Positions 1 through 9,133 are shown, counted from the stretch's first letter. The stretch is 64,000 nt of DNA from DASUAS01 sp963750045 (GCA_963750045.1 CAVVPD010000007.1:62001-126000); one strand, 5' to 3'. Notes: generated by a model not told the origin, from the sequence alone. Numbers and translations are program-made.

Positions 1-95
1 CTGAGCGCGTTGCGCCGCTCGGGCCGGTTCAGGGTCAGCACCTCGACCCCGCCTTCGCGCCGACGGAGCAGCACCGGCCCCTCTGCATCCGACAT
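1..95 (-). CDS. enoyl-CoA hydratase/isomerase, N-terminal fragment
   Basis: Only the first 31 codons lie in the window; the gene runs off the left edge. Translation from the ATG at 95 gives a short lead and then LNRPERRNAL at residues 22-31, the N-terminal signature of the crotonase family (LNRP...NA), so a CoA-thioester hydratase or isomerase is likely. It follows the next enoyl-CoA hydratase with a 16-base gap on the same strand, so it is the last visible member of the operon starting at 6381. No catalytic residues are visible in the fragment. Confidence 0.7.
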   Translation of the reverse strand, partial: MSDAEGPVLLRRREGGVEVLTLNRPERRNAL

Positions 96-111
96 GCGAA
101 CGGCCTTCCGC

Positions 112-1020
112 TCAGACGGCTTCGACGGTGTCGCGCTCGGCCGGCTTCAGCTTGGTGCCGCGCCAGTCCTCGACGTCTTCGCCGAGCTTCGCCACCATCG
201 CCTTGTCGTCGTGCACGACGGCCCAGTGCGCATGGTTGAGCTCGTGCATCGTGAAGCAGGCGTGCAGCGAGTTGTAGAACCCCTGGTTGTCCTGCGTCTG
301 GTTCACCGACTCCTTGACGAGGAGCGCCGCCATCGTCGGGATCTTGGCGATGCGCCGTGCGAAGTCGAGCGTGCGCACGCCGAGCTCGTCGGGCGGGAAG
401 ATCTTGCTCACCATGCCGAGGCGGTACGCCTCGTCGGCGTCGATCGAGTCGCCCGTGAGCATCAGCTCCTTGGTCTTGCGCGCTCCGAATTCCCACGGGT
501 GCGCGAAGTACTCGACACCGCACATGCCGAGGCGCGTGCCGACGACGTCGGCGAACACCGTGCCCTCGGCGGCGACGATGAGATCGCACGCCCACATCAG
601 CATGAGCCCGGCGGCGTAGACACCACCGTGCACCTGGGCGACGGTGATCTTGCGGAGATTGCGCCACCTCAGCGTGTTCTGGAAGAAGTAGTGCCACTCC
701 TGCAGCATCAGCGATTCGGCGCCGGTGCGGGTGCCTCCGTTGATCTTGCCGGTCGGGTGCTGCTTCGGCCCGGGATGGAGCTCCTCCCACATCTCCTTGG
801 TGCCGGTGTCGTGGCCGGAGGAGAACATCGGGCCCTCGCCGCCGAGGATCACGACCCGCACCGTGTCGTCCGCTTCCGCCCGCAGGAACGCTTCGTTCAG
901 CTCCACCAGCATCGATCGGTGCTGGGCGTTCCGGGTCTCGGGCCGGTTCAGCATGATCCGGACGATCGTGCCGTCATCGAATGACTCGTAATTGACGAAG
1001 CGGTACTCGGAATCAGCCAT
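112..1020 (-). CDS. enoyl-CoA hydratase/isomerase family protein
   Basis: A 302-residue crotonase-fold protein, expected to hydrate or isomerise a CoA thioester in the cytosol. LNRPETRNAQ lies at about residues 24-33. The oxyanion-hole segments are SSGHDTG near residue 70 and HGGVYAAG near residue 130. It is about 40 residues longer than a typical crotonase because of an insert after the first oxyanion segment (EMWEELHPGPKQH and following), so it may belong to a specialised subgroup. The start is the ATG at 1020: a GGAGG lies about 8 bases upstream, while the frame extends further without homology. It sits 64 bases downstream of the next hydratase in the same operon. Confidence 0.85.
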   Translation of the reverse strand: MADSEYRFVNYESFDDGTIVRIMLNRPETRNAQHRSMLVELNEAFLRAEADDTVRVVILGGEGPMFSSGHDTGTKEMWEELHPGPKQHPTGKINGGTRTGAESLMLQEWHYFFQNTLRWRNLRKITVAQVHGGVYAAGLMLMWACDLIVAAEGTVFADVVGTRLGMCGVEYFAHPWEFGARKTKELMLTGDSIDADEAYRLGMVSKIFPPDELGVRTLDFARRIAKIPTMAALLVKESVNQTQDNQGFYNSLHACFTMHELNHAHWAVVHDDKAMVAKLGEDVEDWRGTKLKPAERDTVEAV

Positions 1021-1084
1021 CACACAACCTCCGGAAGGGCGAGCACCCGACGCTACACACCGCGCTACTCGGGGCACCACCGCG

Positions 1085-1909
1085 TCAGCGGACCTCCCAG
1101 TCCGGGTCGCGCTTCTCCAGGAAGGCCCGGGCGCCTTCCTGGGCGTCGTCGGTGACGGCGACCTTCATGCGATAGTTCTCGGCGAGCAGCTCGGCCTCGT
1201 AGGTGGGCAGCGACAGGGTCTTGCGGATGGCGAGCCTGGTCCCACGAACGGCGAGCGGCGCGTTGCGGTTGACGATCTCCGCGATCTCCCATGCCCGGTC
1301 CATGAGCGCCTCACGCTCGACGATCTCGCTCACGAGACCGAGGTCGAACGCCCGCTGCGCCGACAGCCGCTCGTACTTGCCCATGAGCGCCAGGCGCATG
1401 GTGATGTTCAGTGGGAGGACGCGGGCGAGCCGCAACGCCTCCCGGCCCGACACGACACCGATGCTCACGTGGGGGTCGAAGAAGGTGGAGTCGTCGGACG
1501 CGATCACGATGTCGGAGGTGGTGACGAGATCGAGCCCGGCACCCGCGCAGATCCCGTTGACCGCGCAGATCACCGGTTTGGCGATCTCCAGGTACGGGAA
1601 CGTCGCCTCCTGCGGCGCGTCCCACTGACGCATCGAGCCCAGCATGTCCTCGCCCTGCTGGTCGATGCCGCTGGTGTAGTTGCCCCTCTCCCCGACGCCG
1701 GCCTTGTTGACGTCGGCGCCGGCGCACAACGCCCGGCCGGTGCCCGTCACCACGAGCGTCCAGATCCCGGGATCGGCTTCGAGCTCACGGACGACGGCGT
1801 TGATCTCGGCGATCATCTCGTCGTTGATCGCATTGAGCACTTCGGGTCGGTTCAGCCGGATGCACGCGGTGCGCCCGCGTCGCTCGATCACGATCGTCTC
1901 GTAGCTCAC
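1085..1909 (-). CDS. enoyl-CoA hydratase/isomerase family protein
   Basis: A 274-residue crotonase with LNRPEVLNAI at residues 19-28, CAGADV near 65 and NGICAGAGLDL near 120 (the two oxyanion-hole strands). It should add water across, or shift, the double bond of an enoyl-CoA. The GTG start at 1909 is chosen because it overlaps the TGA of the upstream amidohydrolase gene as GTGA (1906-1909), the translational-coupling arrangement used repeatedly in this window. Placement directly after the amidohydrolase and before two more hydratases suggests that several hydration steps serve one pathway. The exact substrate cannot be assigned. Confidence 0.85.
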   Translation of the reverse strand: MSYETIVIERRGRTACIRLNRPEVLNAINDEMIAEINAVVRELEADPGIWTLVVTGTGRALCAGADVNKAGVGERGNYTSGIDQQGEDMLGSMRQWDAPQEATFPYLEIAKPVICAVNGICAGAGLDLVTTSDIVIASDDSTFFDPHVSIGVVSGREALRLARVLPLNITMRLALMGKYERLSAQRAFDLGLVSEIVEREALMDRAWEIAEIVNRNAPLAVRGTRLAIRKTLSLPTYEAELLAENYRMKVAVTDDAQEGARAFLEKRDPDWEVR

Positions 1910-3408
1910 CGTGCACTCCCCTGGTCCTGCTTTCCCTGGCATTTCGCGAACTCGGCCTCGGCCTCTGCCTCGACGACGGTGCCCGTGAAGAAGTCCGGGT
2001 TCATGGTCCGGTAGAGCTGCACGACGTTGGAGAAGGTGAACTCGCGGAAGTCGTGCTCGGTGATGTGGCCTTCCTCGACCAGCTCGTACGCCTCGTCCAA
2101 CACCTCGGTGGCGTCGATCACGTCGAAGTGCGCGATGTCGGAGCCGAGGAGCGGCTTGAGCCGGAGCCCCATCGTCTCGTTGAACGCGATCGACGTCATC
2201 GGATCGTCGGCCTCGCACCCGAAGTAGAAGTTCTGGGCGAACAGCCGCCGGATGTCGTCCGGACCGTCGATCGTCACGCGGTCGAAGTCGTCGCTGTCGA
2301 GATCGCGTTCGGTGAGCTCAGCCTGGGAGGTGTCGGACTCCAAGGCGTCGAGGTTCCGGGCGACGATGTCGTCGATCTTGCCCGCATACCGCGGGTTCCC
2401 CGCGGTGTACCGCTCGAACAACCGCCGGAACGCGGCCGTGTCCAGGCTCGTGGGCTTGAGGTGCTCGTCCATGAACCGTCGGTTGCGCTTCTCCCAGTGG
2501 CCGAAGAGGTCGCCGTAGAGGTTGCAGGCCCACCCGACGCCGCCTTCGAGGAACCCGAAGTTGAGGGCGGGGAACCGCTCGGTGACGCCGCCGAGGAACA
2601 GGCTGCGGGCGAAGGTGTGGTGACTCTGCGCGAAGTGTCCGAGGTGGTTGCCCACGAAGTTCGACGAGAGGCTGCGGTCGGGCCAGCCCATGGATCCGCT
2701 GTGGCTGGTGACGGGGATTCCGAGGTCGACGAACTTCTGCCACACCGGGTCGTAGTCGTACGGGCTGTCGACCCCGAGGGCGTCGATGTAGACGCGGCGC
2801 TTGGCCGGATCAGGCTGCCATTCGGCGTCGGCCTCGATGGTGCGAGAGATCGTGCCGCCGGTGACGAGGACCTTCAGCCCGAGCGAATGCGCGTGCTCCA
2901 TCTGCTCGATGGCCTCGGTCGGCTCGGCCAGGCTGAGCACGCCGGCGGGCACCAAGCGGTCGAGATACGGCGAGAACAGGTCCGCCACCATCGTGTTGTA
3001 CGCCCGCATGGCCAGGTTGCTCAGCTCCGGATCGGCGATGTCGCGCCCGAGGGTGAGCCCGACGCTCGGGAACACGATGGCGAGGTCGATGCCCCAGTCG
3101 TCGAGGCTGTCGTAGAACAGGCCGGGCAACGCCGTGGCGGCGCGGTCGCGCACGTTGACCGGCACCCCCCAGAAGGAAGGCCGCCGCAACCGTCGCTGGC
3201 GGCGTTCTTCGATGGTGAGCTCGTACCAGCCGTGGAAGCGATGTCCGTACCGGGCGCGGAAGGTGTCGACGTCGGCCGCAGTGCCGACCTCGGCGATGTA
3301 GTCGAAGAAGATGGGAAACAGCTCGACCCAGTGACCATCCGCGTCTACCACCGGATGATCGAGCTGCTCGCGCACCTTCGCGCTCTTCGTCAACGGGGTC
3401 GTCCTCAA
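1906..3408 (-). CDS. amidohydrolase_2 family metal-dependent hydrolase/decarboxylase
   Basis: A 500-residue TIM-barrel protein of the amidohydrolase-related family that includes ACMSD and gamma-resorcylate decarboxylase. VVDADGHW near residue 20 is the N-terminal metal-binding strand. TSHSGSMGW, FLEGGVGW and a late GSDIAHFD supply later histidine, glutamate and aspartate positions. Such proteins hydrolyse C-N bonds or decarboxylate aromatic acids, and the sequence does not decide which. The TTG at 3408 is taken as start because it overlaps the upstream stop as TTGA (3405-3408); a second TTG at 3393 is the alternative. Two other members of this family occur at 23143 and 32798, both beside TetR genes. 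Confidence 0.8.
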   Translation of the reverse strand: MRTTPLTKSAKVREQLDHPVVDADGHWVELFPIFFDYIAEVGTAADVDTFRARYGHRFHGWYELTIEERRQRRLRRPSFWGVPVNVRDRAATALPGLFYDSLDDWGIDLAIVFPSVGLTLGRDIADPELSNLAMRAYNTMVADLFSPYLDRLVPAGVLSLAEPTEAIEQMEHAHSLGLKVLVTGGTISRTIEADAEWQPDPAKRRVYIDALGVDSPYDYDPVWQKFVDLGIPVTSHSGSMGWPDRSLSSNFVGNHLGHFAQSHHTFARSLFLGGVTERFPALNFGFLEGGVGWACNLYGDLFGHWEKRNRRFMDEHLKPTSLDTAAFRRLFERYTAGNPRYAGKIDDIVARNLDALESDTSQAELTERDLDSDDFDRVTIDGPDDIRRLFAQNFYFGCEADDPMTSIAFNETMGLRLKPLLGSDIAHFDVIDATEVLDEAYELVEEGHITEHDFREFTFSNVVQLYRTMNPDFFTGTVVEAEAEAEFAKCQGKQDQGSAR

Positions 3409-4472
3409 GCGATTGGCTCCTCGGTGGGCCGAGCGCCGAAGCGCTCGGCGAAACGGTCGGCGTACACCGGCCAGACGTCGGGGTTGATCAGCCGCGGCGG
3501 GACCCTTCCCGCGAAGATCGTGATCCACTGGTCGGCGGTGGCGAGCGCGATGTCCCGCGTCGCCTCGACGGTGATGCCGGCGGTGTGCGGGCTGGCGACC
3601 ACGGTGTCGAGCGTGAGCAGCGGATGACCGGGATCCGGCGGTTCCTGGTGGAAGACGTCGAGTCCGGCACCCGCGATCCCGCCCGACGTCAACGCCGCGA
3701 GCAACGCGTCCTCGTCGTGCACCGGTCCGCGAGCGGTGGTGATGAAGAAGGCGCTCGGCTTCATGCGGGCGAACTGCTCGGCTCCGATGAGGCCCTCGGT
3801 CTCGGGCGTCAGCGGGCAGTTCAGGTGCACGAAGTCGGAACACTCCAACAGCTCGTCGAGGCTCACCTTCACGACGCCACGTGCTGCGGCGTGTTCGTCC
3901 GAGAGGTAAGGGTCGTAGGCGAGCACGGTCATCGCGAACGGCGCGCAGAGCTCGACCAGGCGCCCGCCGATCCGGCCCACGCCGACGACACCGAGGGTCT
4001 TGCCCAGCAGCTCGCTACCGCGCAACGCCGACCGGTCCCGCACGACGCCGCGTCGGATCATGCGATCCGCGAGCGCGATCTTCTTGGCCAGCGCCAGCAT
4101 GAGCCCGAGCGCGTGCTCCGCCACGGCTTCCCGACCCGGACCCGAGTTGTTGCACACGATCACCCCGGAGGCGGTGCACGCGTCGACGTCGATGATGTCG
4201 TAGCCCGCGCCGGCCGAGCACACGGCCAGGAGGTCGGGACAGCGCTCCAGCAACGCGGGTCCACAGATCCACTGCTCGGCGACGCCCGGATTGCGCGCCA
4301 GCTCGGTGCGGATGAGCGACTGGTAGCCGTGCGCCCCACTGAGTCCCGCCCAGTTGGCCTCGACCGCTCCCGTGATCTCCAGGCGCGTGATGTCGAAGCC
4401 GCCGTGTTCGGCGAGGACGTCCCCCGCCACGGGATCGGTCCACTGGTCGAAGTAGACGAGCTTCGGGCGCAC
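3405..4472 (-). CDS. D-isomer-specific 2-hydroxyacid dehydrogenase
   Basis: A 355-residue NAD(P)-dependent dehydrogenase that interconverts a 2-oxoacid and a D-2-hydroxyacid. The nucleotide-binding motif GVVGVGRIGGRL is in the centre. Family catalytic positions are visible as the arginine of TARGPVHDEDAL, the glutamate of DVFHQEPPDPGHP and the histidine of ASPHTAGIT. The N-terminus (residues 1-100) resembles the phosphoglycerate-dehydrogenase group. The GTG start at 4472 lies two bases after the stop of the upstream TauD-type gene, so the two are very probably co-translated. In context it may reduce or oxidise the oxoacid released by the neighbouring aldolase; that link is inference. Confidence 0.87.
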   Translation of the reverse strand: MRPKLVYFDQWTDPVAGDVLAEHGGFDITRLEITGAVEANWAGLSGAHGYQSLIRTELARNPGVAEQWICGPALLERCPDLLAVCSAGAGYDIIDVDACTASGVIVCNNSGPGREAVAEHALGLMLALAKKIALADRMIRRGVVRDRSALRGSELLGKTLGVVGVGRIGGRLVELCAPFAMTVLAYDPYLSDEHAAARGVVKVSLDELLECSDFVHLNCPLTPETEGLIGAEQFARMKPSAFFITTARGPVHDEDALLAALTSGGIAGAGLDVFHQEPPDPGHPLLTLDTVVASPHTAGITVEATRDIALATADQWITIFAGRVPPRLINPDVWPVYADRFAERFGARPTEEPIA

Positions 4473-4474
4473 GG

Positions 4475-5587
4475 TCAGTCGAGCTTGGGCTTCGCCTGCG
4501 CGGCCTTGAAGAGGTTGGCGAGCTCCTCGTCGACGTTGTCGTAGTCGTTGATCGCGATGCGGCCTTCGCGTCCCGGCACCGGGTCGTACCCGAGGCGTCC
4601 ACCCTCGTTCTCCATGTGGAAGAACTCGCGGCCGACCGGGAGCCGCCGGTCCTCGAGCGGGACCTCCGTCCACGCCCGCAGCAACAGCCGTCGGCGCTCC
4701 GGATCGGGACCGTCGACGAAGTCCGAACGGGAGTGGCACAGGCCATAGTTGTTGGCCATCGCCGCGTCGCCGGGCTGCATCCGCAACTCGAGCTGCTGAC
4801 GCACGAGGACCGCGCGCAGGACCTCGATCGCCTCGGTCTCCTCCGCGGTCATCTCGCGCCCGAGCTCGTGCAGCGCGGGGAGGATGCTGCTGTACGTGAA
4901 GTTGATGCAGATCCGGCCGTCGGCGTTCGAGAAGATCGGCACCTCGTAGGGCGTGACGTCGGGCTGGCCCTCGGGCTGCTCGCTGCGCCGATGGTGCGGG
5001 AACCCGCGGTACAGGATCGGCAGGATGTCGGGTCGCGTGGCCAGGATCGTGTTGTGCGCGGCCGGCCCGCTCGAGTACTGGCTCTCGCCGCCGCTCTCGG
5101 CCTGGTGGATCCACAGGAGCGAGAACAGGTCGCCGGCGTCGTTGTGCATCGCCAGCTCGGCCGCCGATTTCGTGCCCCGCGCCGGTTGGACACCGCCCGG
5201 CAGGACCTCCTGCTGCACCCGCACCATCCGGTGACCGAAGGAGTTGTTCGAGAGCAACGTGCCGAAGTGGGTCAGCCACGCCCAGTACATGATCTCGTTC
5301 TCCTCGACCGAGTGCACGTCCACCGGGAAGCCCCGCACGATCACGAGACCGCGGCCGCGGATGAGCTCCTCGTAGATCTCGTGGGCGGGACCGTCGACGT
5401 CCGGATGGCCGGCGTGCTCGCGCCCGATGGCGTCGCGCGGCATGTCGCGGACGCGGGCCAGGATCTCCTCGAGGCCCGCCACCGTCGGCGGCGACAGCCG
5501 GTAGACGAGATCCTCGTCACCGGTGAAGTCGCTCCCGACCCACGCCATCGGGTCGTGCACCGGTTCGGTGTGGATGGTCGAACTCAT
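4475..5587 (-). CDS. TauD/TfdA-like Fe(II)/2-oxoglutarate-dependent dioxygenase
   Basis: A 370-residue protein of the clavaminate synthase/TauD superfamily, which couples 2-oxoglutarate decarboxylation to hydroxylation of a substrate. The first two iron ligands are visible in LAMHNDAGDLFSLLW (H-x-D). The distal histidine sits in NNYGLCHSRSDF, followed by the expected C-terminal arginine in RRRLLLRAWT. The ATG at 5587 overlaps the stop of the aldolase gene as ATGA (5584-5587). Positioned between an HpcH-type aldolase and a hydroxyacid dehydrogenase, it probably hydroxylates a carbon that is then cleaved; the substrate is unknown. Confidence 0.85.
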   Translation of the reverse strand: MSSTIHTEPVHDPMAWVGSDFTGDEDLVYRLSPPTVAGLEEILARVRDMPRDAIGREHAGHPDVDGPAHEIYEELIRGRGLVIVRGFPVDVHSVEENEIMYWAWLTHFGTLLSNNSFGHRMVRVQQEVLPGGVQPARGTKSAAELAMHNDAGDLFSLLWIHQAESGGESQYSSGPAAHNTILATRPDILPILYRGFPHHRRSEQPEGQPDVTPYEVPIFSNADGRICINFTYSSILPALHELGREMTAEETEAIEVLRAVLVRQQLELRMQPGDAAMANNYGLCHSRSDFVDGPDPERRRLLLRAWTEVPLEDRRLPVGREFFHMENEGGRLGYDPVPGREGRIAINDYDNVDEELANLFKAAQAKPKLD

Positions 5588-6381
5588 GAAGCACCCCCCA
5601 CGGGAATCGCGCGCAGCCGCGCCACGTGCGCGGTTGCGGCCTCGGTCATGAAGCCGGCGTCGGTGCCGGCGCTCACGAACCGCAGGCCCAGCTCGGCGAA
5701 TTCGGTCAGCAGCTCGAGGTCGCGGATGCCGGCGATCCCGAAGATCTTGCCGTGGTCTCGACACGCCTGGGCGACGGTGCGCACCGCGTCGAGGAACGAG
5801 TCGTCGCGGAACTGCCCGAGGATGCCCATCTCCGCGGTGAGGTCGTGCGGGCCGAGCATGACCATGTCAAGAGTCGCGACCGACGCGATCTCGTCGGCCC
5901 GCTCGATCGCGAGTGGGGACTCGACCATCGCGGCCACCATCGTCCGGCGGTCGAACCGGTCGAGCAGCTCCTGCTGCGGCAACACCTGGTATCGGTTGGC
6001 CGGGTTGGGACCCGAGACCGACCGGTGGCCACGCGGGGGGAAACGGCACGCGTCGACGATCGCTTCGGCTTCGGCACGGGACTCGACGTGCGGCACGATC
6101 ACGCCCATCGCGCCCACGTCGAGCGAGCGCGTGAGGTACGGGGCGTCGTGCGCGGGGACCCGCACCAACGGCGTGATGCCGGCCCCGATCGCTGCCGAGC
6201 ACAGCAACGACGTGGTCTCGAGCGACGTGGCGCCGTGCTCGAGGTCGACGTACACCGCGTCGAACCCGGCCGCCGCCGCGATCGTCGGGATGTCGGCGGT
6301 CCGCGCCTGGGTCAACGCCATGCACAGCACCAGCTGTCCGGCGTCCAGTCGCTCGCGCATCGAGGGCACGCCCGGAATCAT
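5584..6381 (-). CDS. HpcH/HpaI-type class II aldolase
   Basis: A 265-residue TIM-barrel aldolase of the HpcH/HpaI family, which cleaves or forms 4-hydroxy-2-oxoacids using a divalent metal and pyruvate-like donors. YVDLEHG near residue 50, IVPHVES in mid-protein (the usual PMVET/PKVES strand) and MLGPHDLTAEMG (metal ligand strand) are seen. The ATG at 6381 is the first start after the divergent promoter region. A second ATG at 6360 gives 258 residues and begins MRERLDAGQ, closer to the usual family start, so the true N-terminus is uncertain. It is the first gene of the minus-strand operon that runs off the window. Confidence 0.85.
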   Translation of the reverse strand: MIPGVPSMRERLDAGQLVLCMALTQARTADIPTIAAAAGFDAVYVDLEHGATSLETTSLLCSAAIGAGITPLVRVPAHDAPYLTRSLDVGAMGVIVPHVESRAEAEAIVDACRFPPRGHRSVSGPNPANRYQVLPQQELLDRFDRRTMVAAMVESPLAIERADEIASVATLDMVMLGPHDLTAEMGILGQFRDDSFLDAVRTVAQACRDHGKIFGIAGIRDLELLTEFAELGLRFVSAGTDAGFMTEAATAHVARLRAIPVGGAS

Positions 6382-6588
6382 GCTCCGTCGCCGGGCGGCC
6401 GGCGAACGGGTCGAGGTGGGAGCACCACGCAGGCTCCTCGAGGGTGAAAAGCTAGTTCTTTCACAGCGGGAAGGAGCATATCGCGCCGGCTCGGGAGGAC
6501 GATGCGGCACGGCGGTGGTCGACCGTGCTGGACTGCCTCCAGGGGGGCCGCAGGTGACGGCCTGGAGACCTGAACCGGAGCAGCAGCG
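6382..6588. promoter_or_regulatory. divergent promoter region with an inverted repeat
   Basis: This 207-base gap separates two divergently transcribed units, the aldolase operon (minus) and the CoA-transferase (plus), so it must hold both promoters. It contains an inverted repeat at 6444-6464 with arms GTGAAA and TTTCAC around nine bases, in an AT-richer patch. The repeat could be an operator for a regulator encoded elsewhere. A Shine-Dalgarno-like GGAG at 6577-6580 serves the plus-strand gene. No protein-coding signal is seen here. Confidence 0.4.
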
Positions 6589-7812
6589 ATGAGCAACGTC
6601 ATGGAAGGCATCCGCATCCTCGAGGTCGCCGAACACACCTTCGTGCCCGCGGCGTCCGGCATCCTCGCCGACTGGGGTGCGGAGGTGATCAAGATCGAGC
6701 ACGTCACCCGCGGCGACGCCGCACGTGGCCTCGGCTCGACCGGCATCGCCGGGTTCAGCGGCAAGGTCGCCGTGCTCATGGAGCACGCGAACCGGGGCAA
6801 GAAGAGCCTGGGCCTCGACCTGACCGACCCCGCCGGACGCGACATCCTCTACCGGCTCGCCGCCATCTCCGATGTCTTCCTCACCAACAAGATGGCCGGC
6901 GTCCGCTCGCGGTTGCAGATCGAGGTCGACGACATCAAGGCCCACAACCCGAACATCGTCTACGTGCGCGGCACGGGCTACGGCAACCGCGGCCCGGACA
7001 CCGACGCCGGTGGTTACGACTCGCTGGGATTCTGGGCGCGTTCGGGCGTCGCACACTCGGTCACCCCGTCCGACCTGCCCCAGCCGATCAACCAGCCCGG
7101 GCCCGCGTTCGGCGACTCGATCGGCGCCATGACCATCGCCGGCGGCATCTCCGCCGCGCTCCTCCACCGTGAGCGAACCGGCGAGGCGAAGGTGGTCGAC
7201 GTGTCGCTGCTGTCGTCGGCCATGTGGGCGATGGGCGGCACCATCGCGGTCGCGCAGGACATCGGCATGGCGTGGCAGGCACCGCCGGCGGGTGAGCCCA
7301 TGGCACCCTTCAACCCCCTCATCGGCTACTTCGGGACTTCCGATGGGCGATTCATCATGTTCTCGATGCTCCAGGGCTTCCACTACTGGCCGGAGGTGTG
7401 CGAGCGCTTCGGTCGGCTCGAGCTCGTCGGCGATCCGCGCTTCGACACCCACGAGAAGCTGATGGAGAACGCCGCGGTCGGTGCCGAGATCATCCGGGGC
7501 GAGGTCGCGAAGTACACGCTCGCCGAGATCAAGCAGAAGCTGAACGGCATGCGCGGACAGTGGGCGATCGTGCAGGACACCCTCGAGATCGCCGACGACC
7601 CGCAGGTCGTCGCCAACGGCTACCTGCAGAACCTCGAGTGGGACGGCTACGGCTACAAGCTGGTCGAGACTCCCGTGCAGTTCGACGAGGAGCCCTCGGT
7701 GCCGGGCAAGTCACCCGACTTCAACGAGCACGGCGACCAGATCCTCACCGACCAGCTCGGCCTCGACTGGGACACGATCGTCGACCTCAAGGTGAAGGGC
7801 GTCGTCGCCTGA
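6589..7812 (+). CDS. CaiB/BaiF (family III) CoA-transferase
   Basis: A 407-residue family III CoA-transferase that moves CoA between carboxylic acids in the cytosol. The N-terminus (IRILEVAEHTFVPAASG, then WGAEVIKIEH) is the typical CoA-binding fold. The expected catalytic aspartate is in PAFGDSIGAMT near residue 180. The ATG at 6589 has GGAG eight bases upstream. It is a single gene, convergent with the P450 at 7831 and divergent from the aldolase operon. It could activate or recycle the acid processed by the flanking genes; no specific acid can be named. Confidence 0.9.
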   Translation: MSNVMEGIRILEVAEHTFVPAASGILADWGAEVIKIEHVTRGDAARGLGSTGIAGFSGKVAVLMEHANRGKKSLGLDLTDPAGRDILYRLAAISDVFLTNKMAGVRSRLQIEVDDIKAHNPNIVYVRGTGYGNRGPDTDAGGYDSLGFWARSGVAHSVTPSDLPQPINQPGPAFGDSIGAMTIAGGISAALLHRERTGEAKVVDVSLLSSAMWAMGGTIAVAQDIGMAWQAPPAGEPMAPFNPLIGYFGTSDGRFIMFSMLQGFHYWPEVCERFGRLELVGDPRFDTHEKLMENAAVGAEIIRGEVAKYTLAEIKQKLNGMRGQWAIVQDTLEIADDPQVVANGYLQNLEWDGYGYKLVETPVQFDEEPSVPGKSPDFNEHGDQILTDQLGLDWDTIVDLKVKGVVA

Positions 7813-7830
7813 CGTTCGGCGCGCCCGGCG

Positions 7831-9114
7831 CTAGCGGTGGAAGACCACGGGCATCGTCTTGATGCCCGGGGTCATGTGCTGGCGAACGCGCGGGGTGTCC
7901 CCGGTCAGCTCGTAGTTGGGGAACCGGTCGAGGAGCTCGCTCAACACGATCCGGGCCTCACGCCGGGCGAGGCTGGCGCCGAGGCAGAAGTGCTCGGCGA
8001 AACCGAACGCGAGCTGCGGCGGATCGGGGTCACGCCGCACGTCGAGCTGGTCCGCACGCTCCCACGCGTCCTCGTCGCGGTTGGCCGACGCGTAGAGCAG
8101 ACAGAGGAAGTCGCCCCGCGTGATCTGCTGCCCCCGGAGCTCGACGTCGTCGAGCGCGGTCCGGCACATGTGGGTGACGGGCGTGACGTAGCGGAGGAAC
8201 TCCTCGACCGCGCCGGGCATCAGCTCGGGTGACGCGGCGAGGATCGCCCGTTGGTCGGGGTGCTCGGCGAGCGCCTTGCCCGCGCCGGCGAGGAGACCAC
8301 GGGTGGTCTCGTTGCCCGCGATCAGCAGCACCTGCGCCATCGAGAGCTGCTCCTCGAGCTCCAGCGGCTTGCCCTCCCACTCCGCCTGGCTGAGCTTGGT
8401 GAGCAGATCGTCGCGAGGGTTCGTGACCCGGTCCTTCAGCTGTTCGGCGAAGTAGTCGCGGAACTCGATGATGTCGCCGATCTTCGCGTTGAGGTCGTCC
8501 TCGTCGCGGTACTGCGGGAGCGTGTCCTCGGACATCTCGATGAACGAGTCGGACCAGCGGCGGAAGTCGTCGAGATGCTCGAGCGGCACGCCGAGCATCA
8601 ACGCGATCATGATCATGGGCAGCGGTGCCGCGACGGTGTCGACGAAGTCGAGCTCGACGTCCTCCGGGATCTGGTCGAAGAGCTCGGCCGCGATCCGCTG
8701 GACCTCGGACTCGATCTCGTTGATCGCCTTCGGCGTGAACGCGTGGCTCGCGATCCTGCGCAGGAAGCGGTGCCGCGCGCCGTCGGCCATCACGAGGTTG
8801 TCGACATACGTCGGGCCCATGCCCGCAACCCGTCGGAGCTCGGCGATGCGGGGCATGCCGGTGTCGTCGGGGATCGCCTGACCGGTGTCGTCGACGTTCG
8901 CGCCGGCGACGTAGATGTGGTACCGGTTCGAGAACAGCTCGGGTTGCTTGGAGATCCAGCGGATATCGTCGTACTTCGAGATCGCCCACACCTCGTCGCG
9001 CGGCGACCAGTAGACCGGCGCCTCGCGTCGCAACCGGGCGTACACGTCGTGGGGATACGACATGAACCACTCCGACTCCATGAGCCGGACCTGGTCCTCG
9101 AGCGTGTTGGTCAT
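7831..9114 (-). CDS. cytochrome P450
   Basis: A 427-residue bacterial P450 with all core motifs: I-helix LLIAGNETTRG, K-helix ExxR in EEFLRYVTP, and the heme loop FGFAEHFCLGAS, where Cys is the axial ligand. It should hydroxylate a hydrophobic substrate using electrons from a ferredoxin, but no ferredoxin or reductase gene is nearby. It is the last gene of the minus-strand operon starting at 14071, 19 bases after the CoA-transferase stop. The ATG at 9114 (MTNTLEDQ) is chosen because upstream sequence in frame has no P450 character. Confidence 0.93.
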   Translation of the reverse strand: MTNTLEDQVRLMESEWFMSYPHDVYARLRREAPVYWSPRDEVWAISKYDDIRWISKQPELFSNRYHIYVAGANVDDTGQAIPDDTGMPRIAELRRVAGMGPTYVDNLVMADGARHRFLRRIASHAFTPKAINEIESEVQRIAAELFDQIPEDVELDFVDTVAAPLPMIMIALMLGVPLEHLDDFRRWSDSFIEMSEDTLPQYRDEDDLNAKIGDIIEFRDYFAEQLKDRVTNPRDDLLTKLSQAEWEGKPLELEEQLSMAQVLLIAGNETTRGLLAGAGKALAEHPDQRAILAASPELMPGAVEEFLRYVTPVTHMCRTALDDVELRGQQITRGDFLCLLYASANRDEDAWERADQLDVRRDPDPPQLAFGFAEHFCLGASLARREARIVLSELLDRFPNYELTGDTPRVRQHMTPGIKTMPVVFHR

Positions 9115-9133
9115 GGTCGATTCCGTTCCCGGC

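Noticed and set aside
2053..3627. Long open frame on the plus strand opposite the amidohydrolase and dehydrogenase genes
   Set aside because: It is an antisense shadow of GC-rich codons: repetitive Val/Glu/Arg/His composition, no domain, and it covers two well-supported genes.
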